Below are positions 15,797 to 25,463 of a stretch of 64,000 bases of DNA, piece after piece. The position numbers were made by a program, and so were the translations under genes. Source of the DNA: Oscillospiraceae bacterium (lineage in GTDB: Bacteria > Bacillota > Clostridia > Oscillospirales > Oscillospiraceae); the NCBI GenBank assembly GCA_902791215.1, contig CADAUZ010000001.1, positions 86,001 through 150,000 on the forward strand. Direction: 5' to 3'. The notes beneath the pieces are model-generated. The model saw nothing but the letters and a program-made list of their open reading frames with translations. It did no database searches and was not told the origin of the DNA. Each line of letters begins with the position of its first letter. Position 1 is the stretch's first letter.

Positions 15797-18184
15797 TCAC
15801 TGTCTGACGGGCAGCCGCTCCTGGCTCTGCACGGGCAGAGGCGCGGGCATCACCGTCTCGTTCGTTTTTCTTGCCAGGGCCACATCCAGGATGTCGTCCA
15901 CGTTCTCGGCCGTCACAAAGGAAAGCTTCGAACGCACTGTCTGGTCGATGTTCTCCAGGTCAACCTCGTTGTCCTTCGGGATGATAACGGTCTTGACCCC
16001 GGCGCGCAGCGCGCCCATGGTCTTCTCCCGCAGTCCTCCGATGGGGAGCACCCGGCCGCGCAGGGTCACCTCGCCGGTCATGGCGACATCCCGCCGCACG
16101 GGGGTCCCCGTGAGTGCGGAGATGAGGGCAACTGTCATGGTGATGCCGGCGGAGGGCCCGTCCTTCGGGACCGCCCCTTCCGGGAAGTGGATGTGGATAT
16201 CGCGGTTTTTATAAAACTCCGGGTCGATACCCAGCATGGCGCTGCGGCTGCGTATGTAGGTGATGGCGGCCTTGGCCGACTCCTTCATCACCTCGCCTAG
16301 GTTGCCTGTCAGCTCCAGCTTGCCGCTCCCGTTGACCACGGCGACTTCCACGTCCAGCACCTCGCCGCCCACCTGGGTCCAGGCCAGGCCGCGCACAAGG
16401 CCGATCTCGTCGCGCGGGTGCACGGTGTCGGGCTTGAATCTTGCGGGGCCGAGCAGCTCCTGGAGGCCGGAGGCGTGGAGATTGAGGCTCTTGTACTTCT
16501 CCTCCGCGATGCCGGAGGCCGCCTTGCGGCAGACGTTCGCGATCTCGCGCTCGAGGTTTCGCACGCCGGACTCACGTGTGTAGGAGCCGATGATGCCGCG
16601 GATGGCGTCGTCCTGGATCTTGAGCTGCGCGGGCTTGAGGCCGTGCTTTTTGCGCTGCTTGGGGATGAGGTGGCGCTTGGCGATCTGGAGCTTTTCCTCG
16701 TCGGTGTAGCTATTGAGCTCGATGACCTCCATGCGGTCGAGCAGAGCGCGGGGAATGGTGGAGGTGGTGTTGGCGGTGGTGATGAAGAACACACCGGACA
16801 GATCAAACGGCAGCTCGAGGAAGTTATCGCGGAAGCTCCCGTTCTGCTCCCCGTCCAAGGCTTCCAGCAGAGCCGCCGCGGGGTCGCCGCGGTAGTCGGC
16901 GGCGAGCTTGTCAATCTCATCGAGGACCATCAGGGGATTGCAGGACTTGGCCTGAATAACGCCGCTGATGATGCGCCCGGGCATGGAGCCGATGTAGGTG
17001 CGGCGGTGACCGCGGATCTCGGCCTCGTCATGCACACCGCCGAGGGAGATGCGCACGAGCTTTCGGTTCGTGGCGGCGGCAATGCTCTGGGCAATGCTGG
17101 TCTTGCCGGTGCCCGGAGGGCCGACGAGGCAGAGAAGCCCGCCCTTGACATCGGGGCTCAGCTGCTTGACGGCAAGGTATTCGAGGATCCGCTCCTTGAC
17201 CTTCTCGAGGCTGAAGTGGTCGTCGTCCAGCTTCTTGCGGGCCTTGGCGATATTGATGGTCTCCTTCGTTGTGACGCCCCAGGGGATCTCCAGGCAGATG
17301 TCCAGGTAGTTGCGCAATACGGCCGCCTCGGACGAACCGAAAGGCTGCTTGGCAAGGCGGCCCAGCTCCTTCATGAGCTTTTCGCGCACTTCATCCGTGA
17401 CAGGCAGCGCCTCGATCTTCTCGCGATAGAGCTCGATATCGTCGTCCTCGCCGAGCTCCGCCTGGATGATCTTCATCTCCTCGCGCAGGTAGTAGTCTCG
17501 CTGGTTGCGGTTCATGGCCTCCTGGGTCTGGTCGGAAAGCTCTTTCTCGATGCTCAGGATGCTGAGCTCTCTCGTAAGCAGGCGGTTGATGAGCGCAAGG
17601 CGGCGCGTGGGATAGCGCTCCTCGAGAAGGAGCTGCCGATCCTCCACGCTCAGGCGCACGTTCTGGGCAAGGTAGTTGGAGACATAGCCGGGGTCGGGAT
17701 TGGCGAGCAGATTCAAAAGCTGCTCGTTGATCATGTCGCCGTTATACTGGATGTACTCCTCAAACTGGTTGAGACAGCTGCGGAAAAGCGCTTCCCGCTT
17801 CTCACTGCCGACGCGTTCGGACTTATCCGGCAGCTCCTCCACATAGGCAACGTAGTTGTCCGGCTCACAGTGCATACTCTCCGCCTTCGCGCGGTAGAGG
17901 CCCTCCACCATCACGCGGCAGATGTTGCCGTGGGGCTGTCTCAGCTGCTGGCGGATGCGGCAGACCGTACCGACGGCGTAGATCTCCTCCTCAGTGGGCA
18001 GGTCCGCGCTCAGGTCCTTCTGGGCCGAGAGGAAGATGATCTGGTCGGCGCGGATGGCGGTGTTGAGCGCCGCTATGGAGGCGGGCCGCTCCACATCAAA
18101 GGTGAGCAGCATCCCCGGGAACACATGCAGGCCGCGCAGGGCCAGCAGCGGCAGCTTCCTGTATTCTTGATTCTTCTGTGCCAT
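15797..18184 (-). CDS. lon: ATP-dependent Lon protease
   Basis: The 795-residue protein has an N-terminal LON substrate-binding domain (LPLLALRGLHVFPGM opening), an AAA+ module with Walker A GPPGTGKTS, and a C-terminal protease domain with the catalytic serine in KDGPSAGITM and a downstream lysine. It degrades misfolded and regulatory proteins. ATG at 18184 with AGAAAGGA upstream is chosen; the open frame extends 40 codons into a repeat element and that part has no LON similarity. It follows clpX after 246 bp and is joined to engB. Confidence 0.96.
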   Translation of the reverse strand: MAQKNQEYRKLPLLALRGLHVFPGMLLTFDVERPASIAALNTAIRADQIIFLSAQKDLSADLPTEEEIYAVGTVCRIRQQLRQPHGNICRVMVEGLYRAKAESMHCEPDNYVAYVEELPDKSERVGSEKREALFRSCLNQFEEYIQYNGDMINEQLLNLLANPDPGYVSNYLAQNVRLSVEDRQLLLEERYPTRRLALINRLLTRELSILSIEKELSDQTQEAMNRNQRDYYLREEMKIIQAELGEDDDIELYREKIEALPVTDEVREKLMKELGRLAKQPFGSSEAAVLRNYLDICLEIPWGVTTKETINIAKARKKLDDDHFSLEKVKERILEYLAVKQLSPDVKGGLLCLVGPPGTGKTSIAQSIAAATNRKLVRISLGGVHDEAEIRGHRRTYIGSMPGRIISGVIQAKSCNPLMVLDEIDKLAADYRGDPAAALLEALDGEQNGSFRDNFLELPFDLSGVFFITTANTTSTIPRALLDRMEVIELNSYTDEEKLQIAKRHLIPKQRKKHGLKPAQLKIQDDAIRGIIGSYTRESGVRNLEREIANVCRKAASGIAEEKYKSLNLHASGLQELLGPARFKPDTVHPRDEIGLVRGLAWTQVGGEVLDVEVAVVNGSGKLELTGNLGEVMKESAKAAITYIRSRSAMLGIDPEFYKNRDIHIHFPEGAVPKDGPSAGITMTVALISALTGTPVRRDVAMTGEVTLRGRVLPIGGLREKTMGALRAGVKTVIIPKDNEVDLENIDQTVRSKLSFVTAENVDDILDVALARKTNETVMPAPLPVQSQERLPVRQ

Positions 18185-18201
18185 GGTGTATCCTTTCTTA
18201 T

Positions 18202-18391
18202 CGTCGATTGCGAAACTTCGTTTCACAATCGAAGGACTCGCGCTTATCGCACACGGCGGACTGTAACACGCCGTGTTTGTTCGGCGCGAGGCCTCGCAAA
18301 GCAAGCTTGGATCGTCGCGCGCTTCCCACGCGTCGCTATGCTCGGCTCAAGGTGTTTTTGAGAAAGCAAAGCTCCCTCAAAAACGATAAGA
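18202..18391 (-). repeat. Multi-hairpin dispersed element upstream of lon, copy 1
   Basis: The segment shares blocks with 25464-25785: an inverted CGATTGCGA/TCACAATCG arm next to the ribosome-binding site, GGACTCGCG, CGGCGGACTGTAACACGCCG, GCGAGGCCTCGC and a GTTTTTGAG...CTCAAAAAC hairpin. Each block is self-complementary, so an RNA copy would fold extensively. Both copies lie immediately upstream of a minus-strand start codon. The rest of the clpX-lon gap shows nothing else. Confidence 0.7.
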
Positions 18392-18430
18392 TCTGTAAAC
18401 CTAAACTTTTGCAATCAGCACGATGTACGT

Positions 18431-19735
18431 TTACTCTGCGCTTTTCAGCTGTTTCTTCTCTTCTGGCTCGCCGAGCTCGATATCGTTCTCATGCAACACC
18501 AGGGGGCTTGTGCCCTCGCGCACGCTCTCGGCGGTGACAATGACTTTCTTCGCCGTCTTGTCGGAGGGGATGCGGTACATGATGTCGGTCATGACGCCCT
18601 CCACCACGCTCCTGAGGCCGCGCGCGCCGATCTTCATCGCAACAGCCTTGTCGGCAATGGCCTCCAGGGCCTCTTTCTCGAAGCTGAGCTCCACCCCGTC
18701 ATAGGACATGAGGGTCTGGTACTGGCGCGTCATGGCGTTTTTCGGCTCGGTGAGGATGCGCACAAGGTCGTCGCGCTTGAGGCTTTCAAGCGTTGCGACC
18801 ACGGGCAGTCTGCCTATGAGCTCCGGGATGATGCCGAACTGCAGAAGGTCGTGCTGCTGCACCTGGGCCATGATCTGCCCCACGTCGCGCTCGGCCTTGC
18901 TCACGATCTCGGCACCGAAGCCCATGCTCTTTTTGTCGGTGCGCTTTTCGATGATCTTGTCCAGGCCGTCGAAGGCGCCGCCGCAGATGAAGAGGATGTT
19001 GGTGGTGTCCACATGGATAAACTCCTGCTGGGGGTGCTTGCGCCCGCCGTTGGGCGGGACGTTTGCGATCGTGCCCTCGAGGAGTTTTAACATTGCCTGC
19101 TGGACCCCCTCGCCCGACACGTCACGAGTGATGGAGGTGTTCTCGCTCTTGCGGGCGATCTTGTCGATCTCGTCGATGTAGATGATGCCCTTCTGGGCGC
19201 GTTCCACGTCAAAGTCCGCCGCCTGCAGGAGCTTGAGGATGACGTTCTCCACGTCCTCGCCCACATAGCCCGCTTCCGTCAGGGTGGTGGCGTCGGCGAT
19301 GGCGAAAGGCACATCCAGCATCTTGGCCATGGTCTGGGCAAAGAGGGTCTTGCCGCTGCCGGTGGGACCGATAAGAAGGATGTTGCTCTTTTGCAGCTCC
19401 ACATCGTCCTTGGAGGCGTGGAGAATACGCTTGTAGTGGTTGTAGACCGCGACGGACAGGACGATCTTGGCCCTCTCCTGGCCGATCACGTATTCGTCGA
19501 GGCGCTGCTTGATCTGCATGGGCTTGGGCAGCTTTTTAAGCTCCAGCGGCCGGCCGTCGTGGCCGATCACGGTCTGCTGCTCGTCCTCCATCTCCTCGCC
19601 GATGATGCTTGCGCACATGCGCACACAGTCGTCGCAGATGTAGCAGTTGTTGCCTGCGATCAGATGGTCCACCAGAGACTGGGGCTTACCGCAGAAGGAG
19701 CAGCGGATGCTGCGTCTGTCTTCATTTCTTGCCAT
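18431..19735 (-). CDS. clpX: ClpX ATPase subunit of ClpXP
   Basis: The 434-residue AAA+ unfoldase has an N-terminal C4 zinc finger (CSFCGK and CYICDDC), Walker A GPTGSGKT and Walker [11 protein letters not shown]. It selects and unfolds substrates and feeds them into ClpP. It lies 58 bp downstream of clpP in the same direction. Length matches the family. Confidence 0.97.
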   Translation of the reverse strand: MARNEDRRSIRCSFCGKPQSLVDHLIAGNNCYICDDCVRMCASIIGEEMEDEQQTVIGHDGRPLELKKLPKPMQIKQRLDEYVIGQERAKIVLSVAVYNHYKRILHASKDDVELQKSNILLIGPTGSGKTLFAQTMAKMLDVPFAIADATTLTEAGYVGEDVENVILKLLQAADFDVERAQKGIIYIDEIDKIARKSENTSITRDVSGEGVQQAMLKLLEGTIANVPPNGGRKHPQQEFIHVDTTNILFICGGAFDGLDKIIEKRTDKKSMGFGAEIVSKAERDVGQIMAQVQQHDLLQFGIIPELIGRLPVVATLESLKRDDLVRILTEPKNAMTRQYQTLMSYDGVELSFEKEALEAIADKAVAMKIGARGLRSVVEGVMTDIMYRIPSDKTAKKVIVTAESVREGTSPLVLHENDIELGEPEEKKQLKSAE

Positions 19736-19793
19736 AATAACTCCCTTACGAAAGGAAGGAGGGATCGCATTCCGGTCCCCCCTTCCGCACTTA

Positions 19794-20375
19794 TCAACGC
19801 TTGTAGATGACCTTGTCGATCAGGCCGTACTCCTTAGCCTCGTCGGCGGACATGAAGTGATCGCGTTCACAGTCGGCTGCAATCTCTTCCACGCTTTTGC
19901 CGGTATTCTCCGCCAGGATCGCGTTGAGCTTTTTCTTGATCTTGAGAATATGCTCCGCCTGGATCTGGATATCGGTGGCCTGACCCTGGCTGCCGCCGGA
20001 GGGCTGGTGGATCATGATCTCAGCATTGGGCAGGGCGATGCGCTTGCCCTTGGCCCCAGAAGACAGCAGGAACGCGCCCATGGAGGCGGCCATGCCGATG
20101 CAGATGGTCGAGACATCGGGCTTGATGTACTGCATGGTGTCATAGATCGCAAGGCCTGCCGAGACGCTTCCGCCGGGGCTGTTGATATAAAACTGGATGT
20201 CCTTGTCCGGGTCCTGAGCTTCGAGGTAGAGAAGCTGGGCGACGATGAGGCTCGCGGTGGTATCGTTGACCTCCTCGGACAGCATGACAATACGGTCATT
20301 GAGCAGGCGGGAGAAGATGTCATACGACCGTTCTCCACGGCTGGTCTGTTCGACTACATAGGGTACTAAACTCAT
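19794..20375 (-). CDS. clpP: ClpP serine protease subunit
   Basis: The 193-residue peptidase carries the catalytic triad Ser98 ([11 protein letters not shown]), His123 (MIHQPSGG) and Asp172. It forms the tetradecameric chamber that degrades proteins delivered by ClpX. It lies between tig and clpX in a classic tig-clpP-clpX order. Confidence 0.98.
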   Translation of the reverse strand: MSLVPYVVEQTSRGERSYDIFSRLLNDRIVMLSEEVNDTTASLIVAQLLYLEAQDPDKDIQFYINSPGGSVSAGLAIYDTMQYIKPDVSTICIGMAASMGAFLLSSGAKGKRIALPNAEIMIHQPSGGSQGQATDIQIQAEHILKIKKKLNAILAENTGKSVEEIAADCERDHFMSADEAKEYGLIDKVIYKR

Positions 20376-20431
20376 TGAAATGCTCCTTATAAAACTTAGA
20401 TCAAAAAGAGCTTATCCGGTTTGGAGGAAAA

Positions 20432-21721
20432 TTATTCCGCCTTGACGGCAGCGCTGTCGACGATGAGGTTGGTGGCCAGCTCCTTGCGGAACTCGTGGCG
20501 CATGAAGTCCTCGCCGAAGTACTGCTTGAGCTGCTCGGCGGTGGCGCCGATGTCCTGGGCGGTCTTGTCGACGTAGGCGGCAAAGGCCTCGTCGGTGTCG
20601 GCAAGCTCTTCGGCGTCCATGACGGCATCAAGCAGCAGGTCGTTCTTGACCTGGAAGAGGGCCGCGGGGCGGATGCTGCTCTCCATGGCCTCGTCGGAAA
20701 TGCCCATCATCTTCTTGAGCTCGTCAAGGCTCACGTTGCGGTCGCGCATACCGAACTGGCTTGCGTAGTTGCGCAGGATGTCCTCCACCTTCTCCTCGAT
20801 CATGACCTCGGGGATGTCGGCGCTGATGTTCTCGACGGCCTGGCGCATGATCTCATTGCGGAAATCGGCGTCGGCGCGCTCGGTGCGGGACTTGGTCAGA
20901 TTCTCGCGGATGCTGGCCTTGTACTCGTCGAGGGTGTCAAACTCGGACACGTCCTTGGCAAACTCGTCGTCAAGTTCGGGAAGCTCGGGGGTGGTCAGGC
21001 TGTTGAGCTTAACCTTGAAGACCACGGCCTTGCCCGCAAGCTCGGGGGTGTAGTCCTCGGGGAAGGTGATGTCAATGTCTTTCTCCTCGCCGATCTTCAT
21101 GCCGACAACCTGGTCCTCAAAGCCGGGGACGAAGCTGTTGGAGCCGAGCTCCAGCGCGTAGCCCTCCGCCTTTCCGCCGTCGAAGCGCTCGCCATCGAGG
21201 TAGCCGTCAAAGTCGATGTTGGCGGTATCGCCCATCTGCGCGGCGCGGTCGTCGATGTCGAGCATGCGCGCGTTGCGCTTGCGGGTGGCGTTAAGCTCCG
21301 CTTCCACGTCGGCGTCGGTGACCTCGGGGATGTTCTTTGCGGCCTCGAGGCCCTTGTACTGGCCGAGGGTGACCTCGGGGTAGACAGACACGGAGAAGGT
21401 GTAGGCGACGGTCTTGTCATCCGTGATATTCACGTCGGAGATCGCGGGGGCGCCGACGGTCTTGAGACCGGATTCCTTCAAGCCGTACTCAAAGGCCTCG
21501 GGAGCCAGCTCGTCCATGGCGTCCTGATAGAACACCTCGGGGCCGTACATGCCCTCGATCACGGCGCGGGGCGCCTTGCCCTTGCGGAAGCCGGGGATGC
21601 TTATGGATGATCTGTTTTTGAGGTAGGCGCCATTGACGGCCTTGGAAAACTCGGCGGCGTCGGACTCGACCACAAAAGCAGCGGTATTGTTTTCTTTCTT
21701 TTCGACATTCTTCAGAATCAT
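20432..21721 (-). CDS. tig: Trigger factor (ribosome-associated chaperone / prolyl isomerase)
   Basis: The 429-residue protein has an N-terminal ribosome-binding domain with the signature ISIPGFRKGKAPRAVIEGMYG, a central FKBP-type prolyl isomerase domain (DTANIDFDGYLDGERFDGGK) and a C-terminal chaperone arm. It binds nascent chains at the ribosome exit. It is first in the tig-clpP-clpX-lon-engB run and is driven by its own promoter. The last residues are slightly long and acidic-rich, as in other Clostridia. Confidence 0.97.
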   Translation of the reverse strand: MILKNVEKKENNTAAFVVESDAAEFSKAVNGAYLKNRSSISIPGFRKGKAPRAVIEGMYGPEVFYQDAMDELAPEAFEYGLKESGLKTVGAPAISDVNITDDKTVAYTFSVSVYPEVTLGQYKGLEAAKNIPEVTDADVEAELNATRKRNARMLDIDDRAAQMGDTANIDFDGYLDGERFDGGKAEGYALELGSNSFVPGFEDQVVGMKIGEEKDIDITFPEDYTPELAGKAVVFKVKLNSLTTPELPELDDEFAKDVSEFDTLDEYKASIRENLTKSRTERADADFRNEIMRQAVENISADIPEVMIEEKVEDILRNYASQFGMRDRNVSLDELKKMMGISDEAMESSIRPAALFQVKNDLLLDAVMDAEELADTDEAFAAYVDKTAQDIGATAEQLKQYFGEDFMRHEFRKELATNLIVDSAAVKAE

Positions 21722-21762
21722 TGTTGATTTCCTCCTCTATATGTGTCTGCACGCACTCGGTT

Positions 21763-21791
21763 ATGATAACAGATAATTTTGGTAAAATCAA
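21763..21791 (-). promoter_or_regulatory. Promoter of the tig-clpP operon
   Basis: TTGATT (21786-21791) and TATCAT (21763-21768) on the minus strand are 17 bp apart, about 40 bp before the tig start with its GAGGAGG site. No CIRCE or CtsR-like repeat was seen. Confidence 0.6.
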
Positions 21792-21856
21792 TGATAAAAT
21801 AATAAAATGTGGGCATTCTTTACCATTCCTTTTTGGGGGAAGGCGGGTGTGGTTCT

Positions 21857-22555
21857 TTACTCTTCCGCAAACGGTACACGCACCGGGGTGAAATTGACGA
21901 AATCCGCTGAGACAAGCTTAAACTGCGTCCCGTCGTTAAAGCCGTTGAAGGCCCAGGAACAGCCCTTGCCGTGGATGTGGCCGTAGTAACACAGCGGCAC
22001 ACGGTACTCCTTGAGCAGCGCCAGGATCTCTTCACAGCGGTAATTGCCGTAGATGGGCGGGTAGTGGAGAAAAACGAGCTTCGTCCGCTCCCCCGCCGCT
22101 TTCAGCGACGCCTCCAGGCGCATGATCTCCCGGCGCATGATCTTCGCGTCGTGTTCGCCGCCCTTCTCCTCCTCATAAAACCAGCCGCGGGTGCCGCAGA
22201 TGGCGTAGTCGCCCCACGTGAATGCGTTGTTGTGGAGAATATCGATGGTGGTGATGCCCTGCTCCCGGAAGAAGCGTTTGGTCTTGGCGGCGGTGGTCCA
22301 CCAGTAGTCGTGGTTTCCTTTCAGGATGAGCTTTTTGCCAGGCAGCGCGTCGACAAATTTGAAATCCGGCGCGGTTTCCTCGAGGCTCATGCCCCAGCTG
22401 AGATCGCCGCAGAGCACCGTCAGATCGTCGTCGTTCAGTTTTGAAAAGGATTCACGCAGCTTTTCCGCGTGGCCGCGCCAGTTGTCGCCGAAAATGTCCA
22501 TCGGCTTTTCCTTATAAAATGACAGGTGCAGGTCACCGATGGTGTAGAGCGCCAT
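21857..22555 (-). CDS. Calcineurin-like metallophosphoesterase
   Basis: The 232-residue cytoplasmic protein shows the five phosphoesterase blocks in order: GDLHL, GDLSWG, GNHDYWW, HYPP and GHIHG. These residues bind two metal ions. Such proteins hydrolyse phosphomono- or diesters; the substrate is not predictable. It is divergent from the DUF1540 gene and ends 136 bp before tig. Confidence 0.88.
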   Translation of the reverse strand: MALYTIGDLHLSFYKEKPMDIFGDNWRGHAEKLRESFSKLNDDDLTVLCGDLSWGMSLEETAPDFKFVDALPGKKLILKGNHDYWWTTAAKTKRFFREQGITTIDILHNNAFTWGDYAICGTRGWFYEEEKGGEHDAKIMRREIMRLEASLKAAGERTKLVFLHYPPIYGNYRCEEILALLKEYRVPLCYYGHIHGKGCSWAFNGFNDGTQFKLVSADFVNFTPVRVPFAEE

Positions 22556-22628
22556 ACTTCCTCCGAATAAACTCGATAAAACCGGCAGATACTATAGCTG
22601 AATCCAAATCACAATGGAGGCATGTATC

Positions 22629-22805
22629 ATGACGGAAAAGAAAAACCACACGTCCAATCCCGGCGTCGGCTGCGACGTGATCGCCTGCAAGTACAACACC
22701 GTGGACTGCCGCTGCAACGCCGAGCGTATCAGCGTCCAGAACGAGAACGCAAGCTCCAAGGGCGAGACCTACTGTTCCACCTTCTGCCCGCGCGGGACGT
22801 GCTGA
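22629..22805 (+). CDS. DUF1540 cysteine-rich small protein
   Basis: The 58-residue protein has cysteines at 15, 20, 27, 29, 49, 53 and 58 in the pattern GCDVIACKYN...CRCNAERISV...YCSTF, which matches DUF1540, a small clostridial domain of unknown function that probably binds metal. GGAGG lies 8 bp upstream of the ATG at 22629. The earlier ATG at 22614 overlaps that site and is rejected. Confidence 0.85.
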   Translation: MTEKKNHTSNPGVGCDVIACKYNTVDCRCNAERISVQNENASSKGETYCSTFCPRGTC

Positions 22806-22867
22806 CAACGCCCTGCCCGTCCGGGCGGGGTACATATCAGACGAGTTCAGCAGATTCGGCTGTACAT

Positions 22868-22983
22868 CCGTAGGGGAGGGGCTTGCCCCTCCCGGCAGTA
22901 TATGGCAAGTTTCTGTATTTGCCCGGGCGAATACGGGAAATGTCAGCTTCCCCGCGCGGGAGGGGCAAGCCCCTCCCCTACGG
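22868..22983. repeat. 116-bp MITE-like element, copy 2
   Basis: It has 26-27-bp inverted terminal repeats (CCGTAGGGGAGGGGCTTGCC arm). It is the reverse-oriented partner of the copy at 10306-10421, with the same length and conserved CGCCCGGGC centre. It fills most of the gap between the DUF1540 gene and yraN; nothing else is seen there. Confidence 0.8.
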
Positions 22984-23045
22984 TAAAAAAACTACTCAAT
23001 CAACAGAAAATTTACAGTATCGCACAAGTCTAGGCAACACTTCTA

Positions 23046-23414
23046 TCACACCGAAAAGGCGTTTTCGATGTGATGAATCTCCGGAAAGAGCGTCTTGGTC
23101 CCATCGGGGGCGTAGACCTCGATCACGTCGAAGCGTGGCTGGAGCTCGCAGCCCGTCTTTAAAAGCCAGAGCTCCGCCGCCGCAATCACGCGGCGCTGCT
23201 TGGAGTAGGTCACAAACTCGCGGGCCTCGCCGAAGTCCGCGTTTTTGCGCTGCTTGACCTCCACGAAAGCCACCACATCCCCCTTGCGGGCGATGATGTC
23301 GATCTCCCCCTGGCGGCAGCGGAAGTTGCGCTCCACGATCTTATAGCCGTGCAGGCGCAGGTACAGGGCGGCGCGCTCCTCGCCCCAATTGCCGCGCTCC
23401 TTTTTGTCATTCAT
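23046..23414 (-). CDS. YraN family (UPF0102) endonuclease-fold protein
   Basis: The 122-residue protein contains GEIDIIARKGDVVAFVEVKQ, the Asp/Glu/QxK arrangement of the restriction-endonuclease-like UPF0102 family. Function is unproven; a role in nucleic acid processing is assumed from the fold. The gene overlaps the end of rnhB by four bases, a conserved neighbourhood. Confidence 0.92.
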   Translation of the reverse strand: MNDKKERGNWGEERAALYLRLHGYKIVERNFRCRQGEIDIIARKGDVVAFVEVKQRKNADFGEAREFVTYSKQRRVIAAAELWLLKTGCELQPRFDVIEVYAPDGTKTLFPEIHHIENAFSV

Positions 23415-24013
23415 CCGTACAGCTTTTTGAGAAAGCTCATGCGGTGGATGGGAGACGGGCCGTGCTCCCTGAGGGCGTCATAGTGGAGCTTCGTGCCGTA
23501 GCCCTTGTGCTGCTCGAAATGGTATTCCGGGTACTTCTCGGCCATCTGGAGCATATAGCGGTCACGGCTCACCTTGGCCAGCACCGAGGCCGCCGCGATA
23601 TCGGCGCATTTCGCGTCGCCCTTGACAACACAGCGGCTCGGGAAACGGATGCCCGTATTGCGGTTGCCGTCGATGAGGGCCAGCTCCGGCGCTGGGCTTA
23701 ACTGCTCTATCGCGCGGTTCATGGCGAGAAAGGTGGCGTTCAGGATATTCAGCTCCTCGATCTCCTCGACCGTTGCAAACGCGATACCGTAGGCCACCGC
23801 CTGCTCCCGAATGGGGTCAAACAGCGCCTCACGCTTTTTCTCCGTGAGCTTTTTGGAGTCGTTCAGGCCTTCGATGTTCAGACCGCGCGGCAAAATCACC
23901 GCAGCGGCATACACCGGGCCCGCAAGCGGTCCCCGGCCGGCCTCGTCCACACCGCAGATCAGGCTGCAGCCCTCGGCGTATATCTCATTTTCCAGCGTCC
24001 AAAGCTCTGTCAT
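23411..24013 (-). CDS. rnhB: Ribonuclease HII
   Basis: The 200-residue enzyme has the GVDEAGRGPLAGPVYAAAV motif with Asp23 and Glu24, the DGN segment and ADIAAASVLAKVSRD, which supply the acidic catalytic residues. It cuts RNA at RNA-DNA junctions and removes misincorporated ribonucleotides. It overlaps the 3' end of rbgA by 29 bp, and TGGAGATG serves as binding site. Confidence 0.96.
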   Translation of the reverse strand: MTELWTLENEIYAEGCSLICGVDEAGRGPLAGPVYAAAVILPRGLNIEGLNDSKKLTEKKREALFDPIREQAVAYGIAFATVEEIEELNILNATFLAMNRAIEQLSPAPELALIDGNRNTGIRFPSRCVVKGDAKCADIAAASVLAKVSRDRYMLQMAEKYPEYHFEQHKGYGTKLHYDALREHGPSPIHRMSFLKKLYG

Positions 24014-24878
24014 CCGGCATCTCCAGTGTCAGTCTTCCAAGCTTCCCCTCGTGGTATTCCTTCAAAAGGGTGTTTGCCATGCGCTCGATGTCATACTCCC
24101 CGCGCGAGACGAGAAAGCCTCGCTTCTTTGCCGCCTGCTCCAAAAGCTCAAAGCCGTTGAGAGCGGGGTCGGGCTCGATCCTGTAGCGCTCGCGCAGGGC
24201 GTCAGGGTAATTGTCGCGCAGGCGCAGCATGAAGTTCGCGCCCAGGGTCTCCTTGTCCAGCACGTCCGCCTTGATGGCGTTGGTGATGGCCAGCATCTCC
24301 CCCACCTCCTGGCTGTCGAACTTCGGCCAGAGAATGCCGGGGGTATCCAGGAGGTCAAGGCCCGCGTCGATGCTGATCCACTGTCTGCCTCGTGTGACGC
24401 CTGGCTTGTCTCCGGCAATGGCGGCTTTGCGGCCCGCCACCTTGTTGATAAAGGTAGACTTGCCCACGTTCGGGATGCCCAGGATCATCACGCGAAGCGG
24501 TCTTCCCGTCTGGCCCTTGGCAGCGTAGTCGGCAAGCTTTTCTTTAAGAAGCTCGCGCACGGCGGGGACAAAGCCGTTTATGCCCCTACCGGTCTTCGCG
24601 TCGGTCTCCAGGATGGCGATGCCCTGCGCCTGGAAATACCGGCGCCAGCGGGCCGTCGCCTCGGGGTCGGCAAGATCTGACCTGTTTAAGATCACAAGGC
24701 GCGGCTTACCGGCGGCGAGGCGGTCGATATCCGGGTTGCGGCTGGAGGCCGGAATGCGGGCGTCCAGGATCTCACACACCGCGTCGACAAGCTTGAGGTT
24801 TTCTTCGATCATCCGCTGGGCCTTGGTCATATGACCGGGGAACCATTGGATGTTCATTTTTTCCATGCCGTTTGTCAT
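23985..24878 (-). CDS. rbgA: Ribosome biogenesis GTPase RbgA/YlqF
   Basis: The 297-residue protein is a circularly permuted GTPase: the NRSDL (G4) motif precedes GIPNVGKSTFINK (G1) and DTPGILWPK (G3). The N terminus NIQWFPGHMTKAQRMI is typical of YlqF. It acts in late 50S subunit maturation. ATG at 24878 overlaps the lepB stop as ATGA and is preferred for coupling; internal ATGs at codons 5 and 8 are possible. Confidence 0.95.
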   Translation of the reverse strand: MTNGMEKMNIQWFPGHMTKAQRMIEENLKLVDAVCEILDARIPASSRNPDIDRLAAGKPRLVILNRSDLADPEATARWRRYFQAQGIAILETDAKTGRGINGFVPAVRELLKEKLADYAAKGQTGRPLRVMILGIPNVGKSTFINKVAGRKAAIAGDKPGVTRGRQWISIDAGLDLLDTPGILWPKFDSQEVGEMLAITNAIKADVLDKETLGANFMLRLRDNYPDALRERYRIEPDPALNGFELLEQAAKKRGFLVSRGEYDIERMANTLLKEYHEGKLGRLTLEMPDDRALDAGK

Positions 24879-25447
24879 TTGATGGCGCGCAGGACCGACA
24901 GCGGGTATATGACGTAATACGCTCTGCCGATAATGAGGCGGGTGTCGAGCATGCCGATCTCGTTCTTGCGGCTGTCAACGGAGGCGTTGCGGTTGTCGCC
25001 CATGACGAAGACGCAGCCCTCCGGCACGGTCTTCGGGCCGATGAAGTCCAGCTTATTGTAGGTAAGATCGTTGATATAGGGCTCCACGATAGGCTCACCG
25101 TCAATGTAGACGATACCGTTTGCAAAGTCCATGTTGATCTCCTGGCCCTCCGTGGCGATGACACGCTTTACCAAAGCGCGGTCGGGGCTGTACTCGTCCT
25201 TCTTGAAGATGACGATGTCCCCGGCCTTGGGCTTATACAGCAGGCCCGACACCAGCATCTTGTCGCCGTTGTGAAGCGTCGGCACCATGGAAGTGCCCAC
25301 CACGTCGATCACGTGGATCACAAACGCGAACAGCAGTACGCACACGATCAGCGCGAACAGCAGGCACAGTATCCAGTCGTAAAGATCCTTTGTGGAAGCA
25401 TAGGGGTCCGGGGCCTCCCCCGCCGTTTTTTTCTTGTCTTTTGCCAT
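24875..25447 (-). CDS. lepB: Type I signal peptidase
   Basis: The 190-residue membrane protein has one N-terminal transmembrane helix (about 25-48), then the catalytic Ser53 in VVGTSMVPTL and Lys94 in RALVKRVIA, plus the GDNRNASVDSR box. It removes signal peptides from exported proteins, of which this window encodes many. It starts the lepB-rbgA-rnhB-yraN operon. Its leader is unusually long (near 390 bases) and contains a large structured repeat. Confidence 0.96.
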   Translation of the reverse strand: MAKDKKKTAGEAPDPYASTKDLYDWILCLLFALIVCVLLFAFVIHVIDVVGTSMVPTLHNGDKMLVSGLLYKPKAGDIVIFKKDEYSPDRALVKRVIATEGQEINMDFANGIVYIDGEPIVEPYINDLTYNKLDFIGPKTVPEGCVFVMGDNRNASVDSRKNEIGMLDTRLIIGRAYYVIYPLSVLRAIK

Positions 25448-25463
25448 TTTTGATTTCCTCCTT

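Noticed and set aside
16418..18361. 647-residue plus-strand frame opposite lon
   Set aside because: lon is unmistakable on the minus strand; the plus-strand frame has no domain or binding site.
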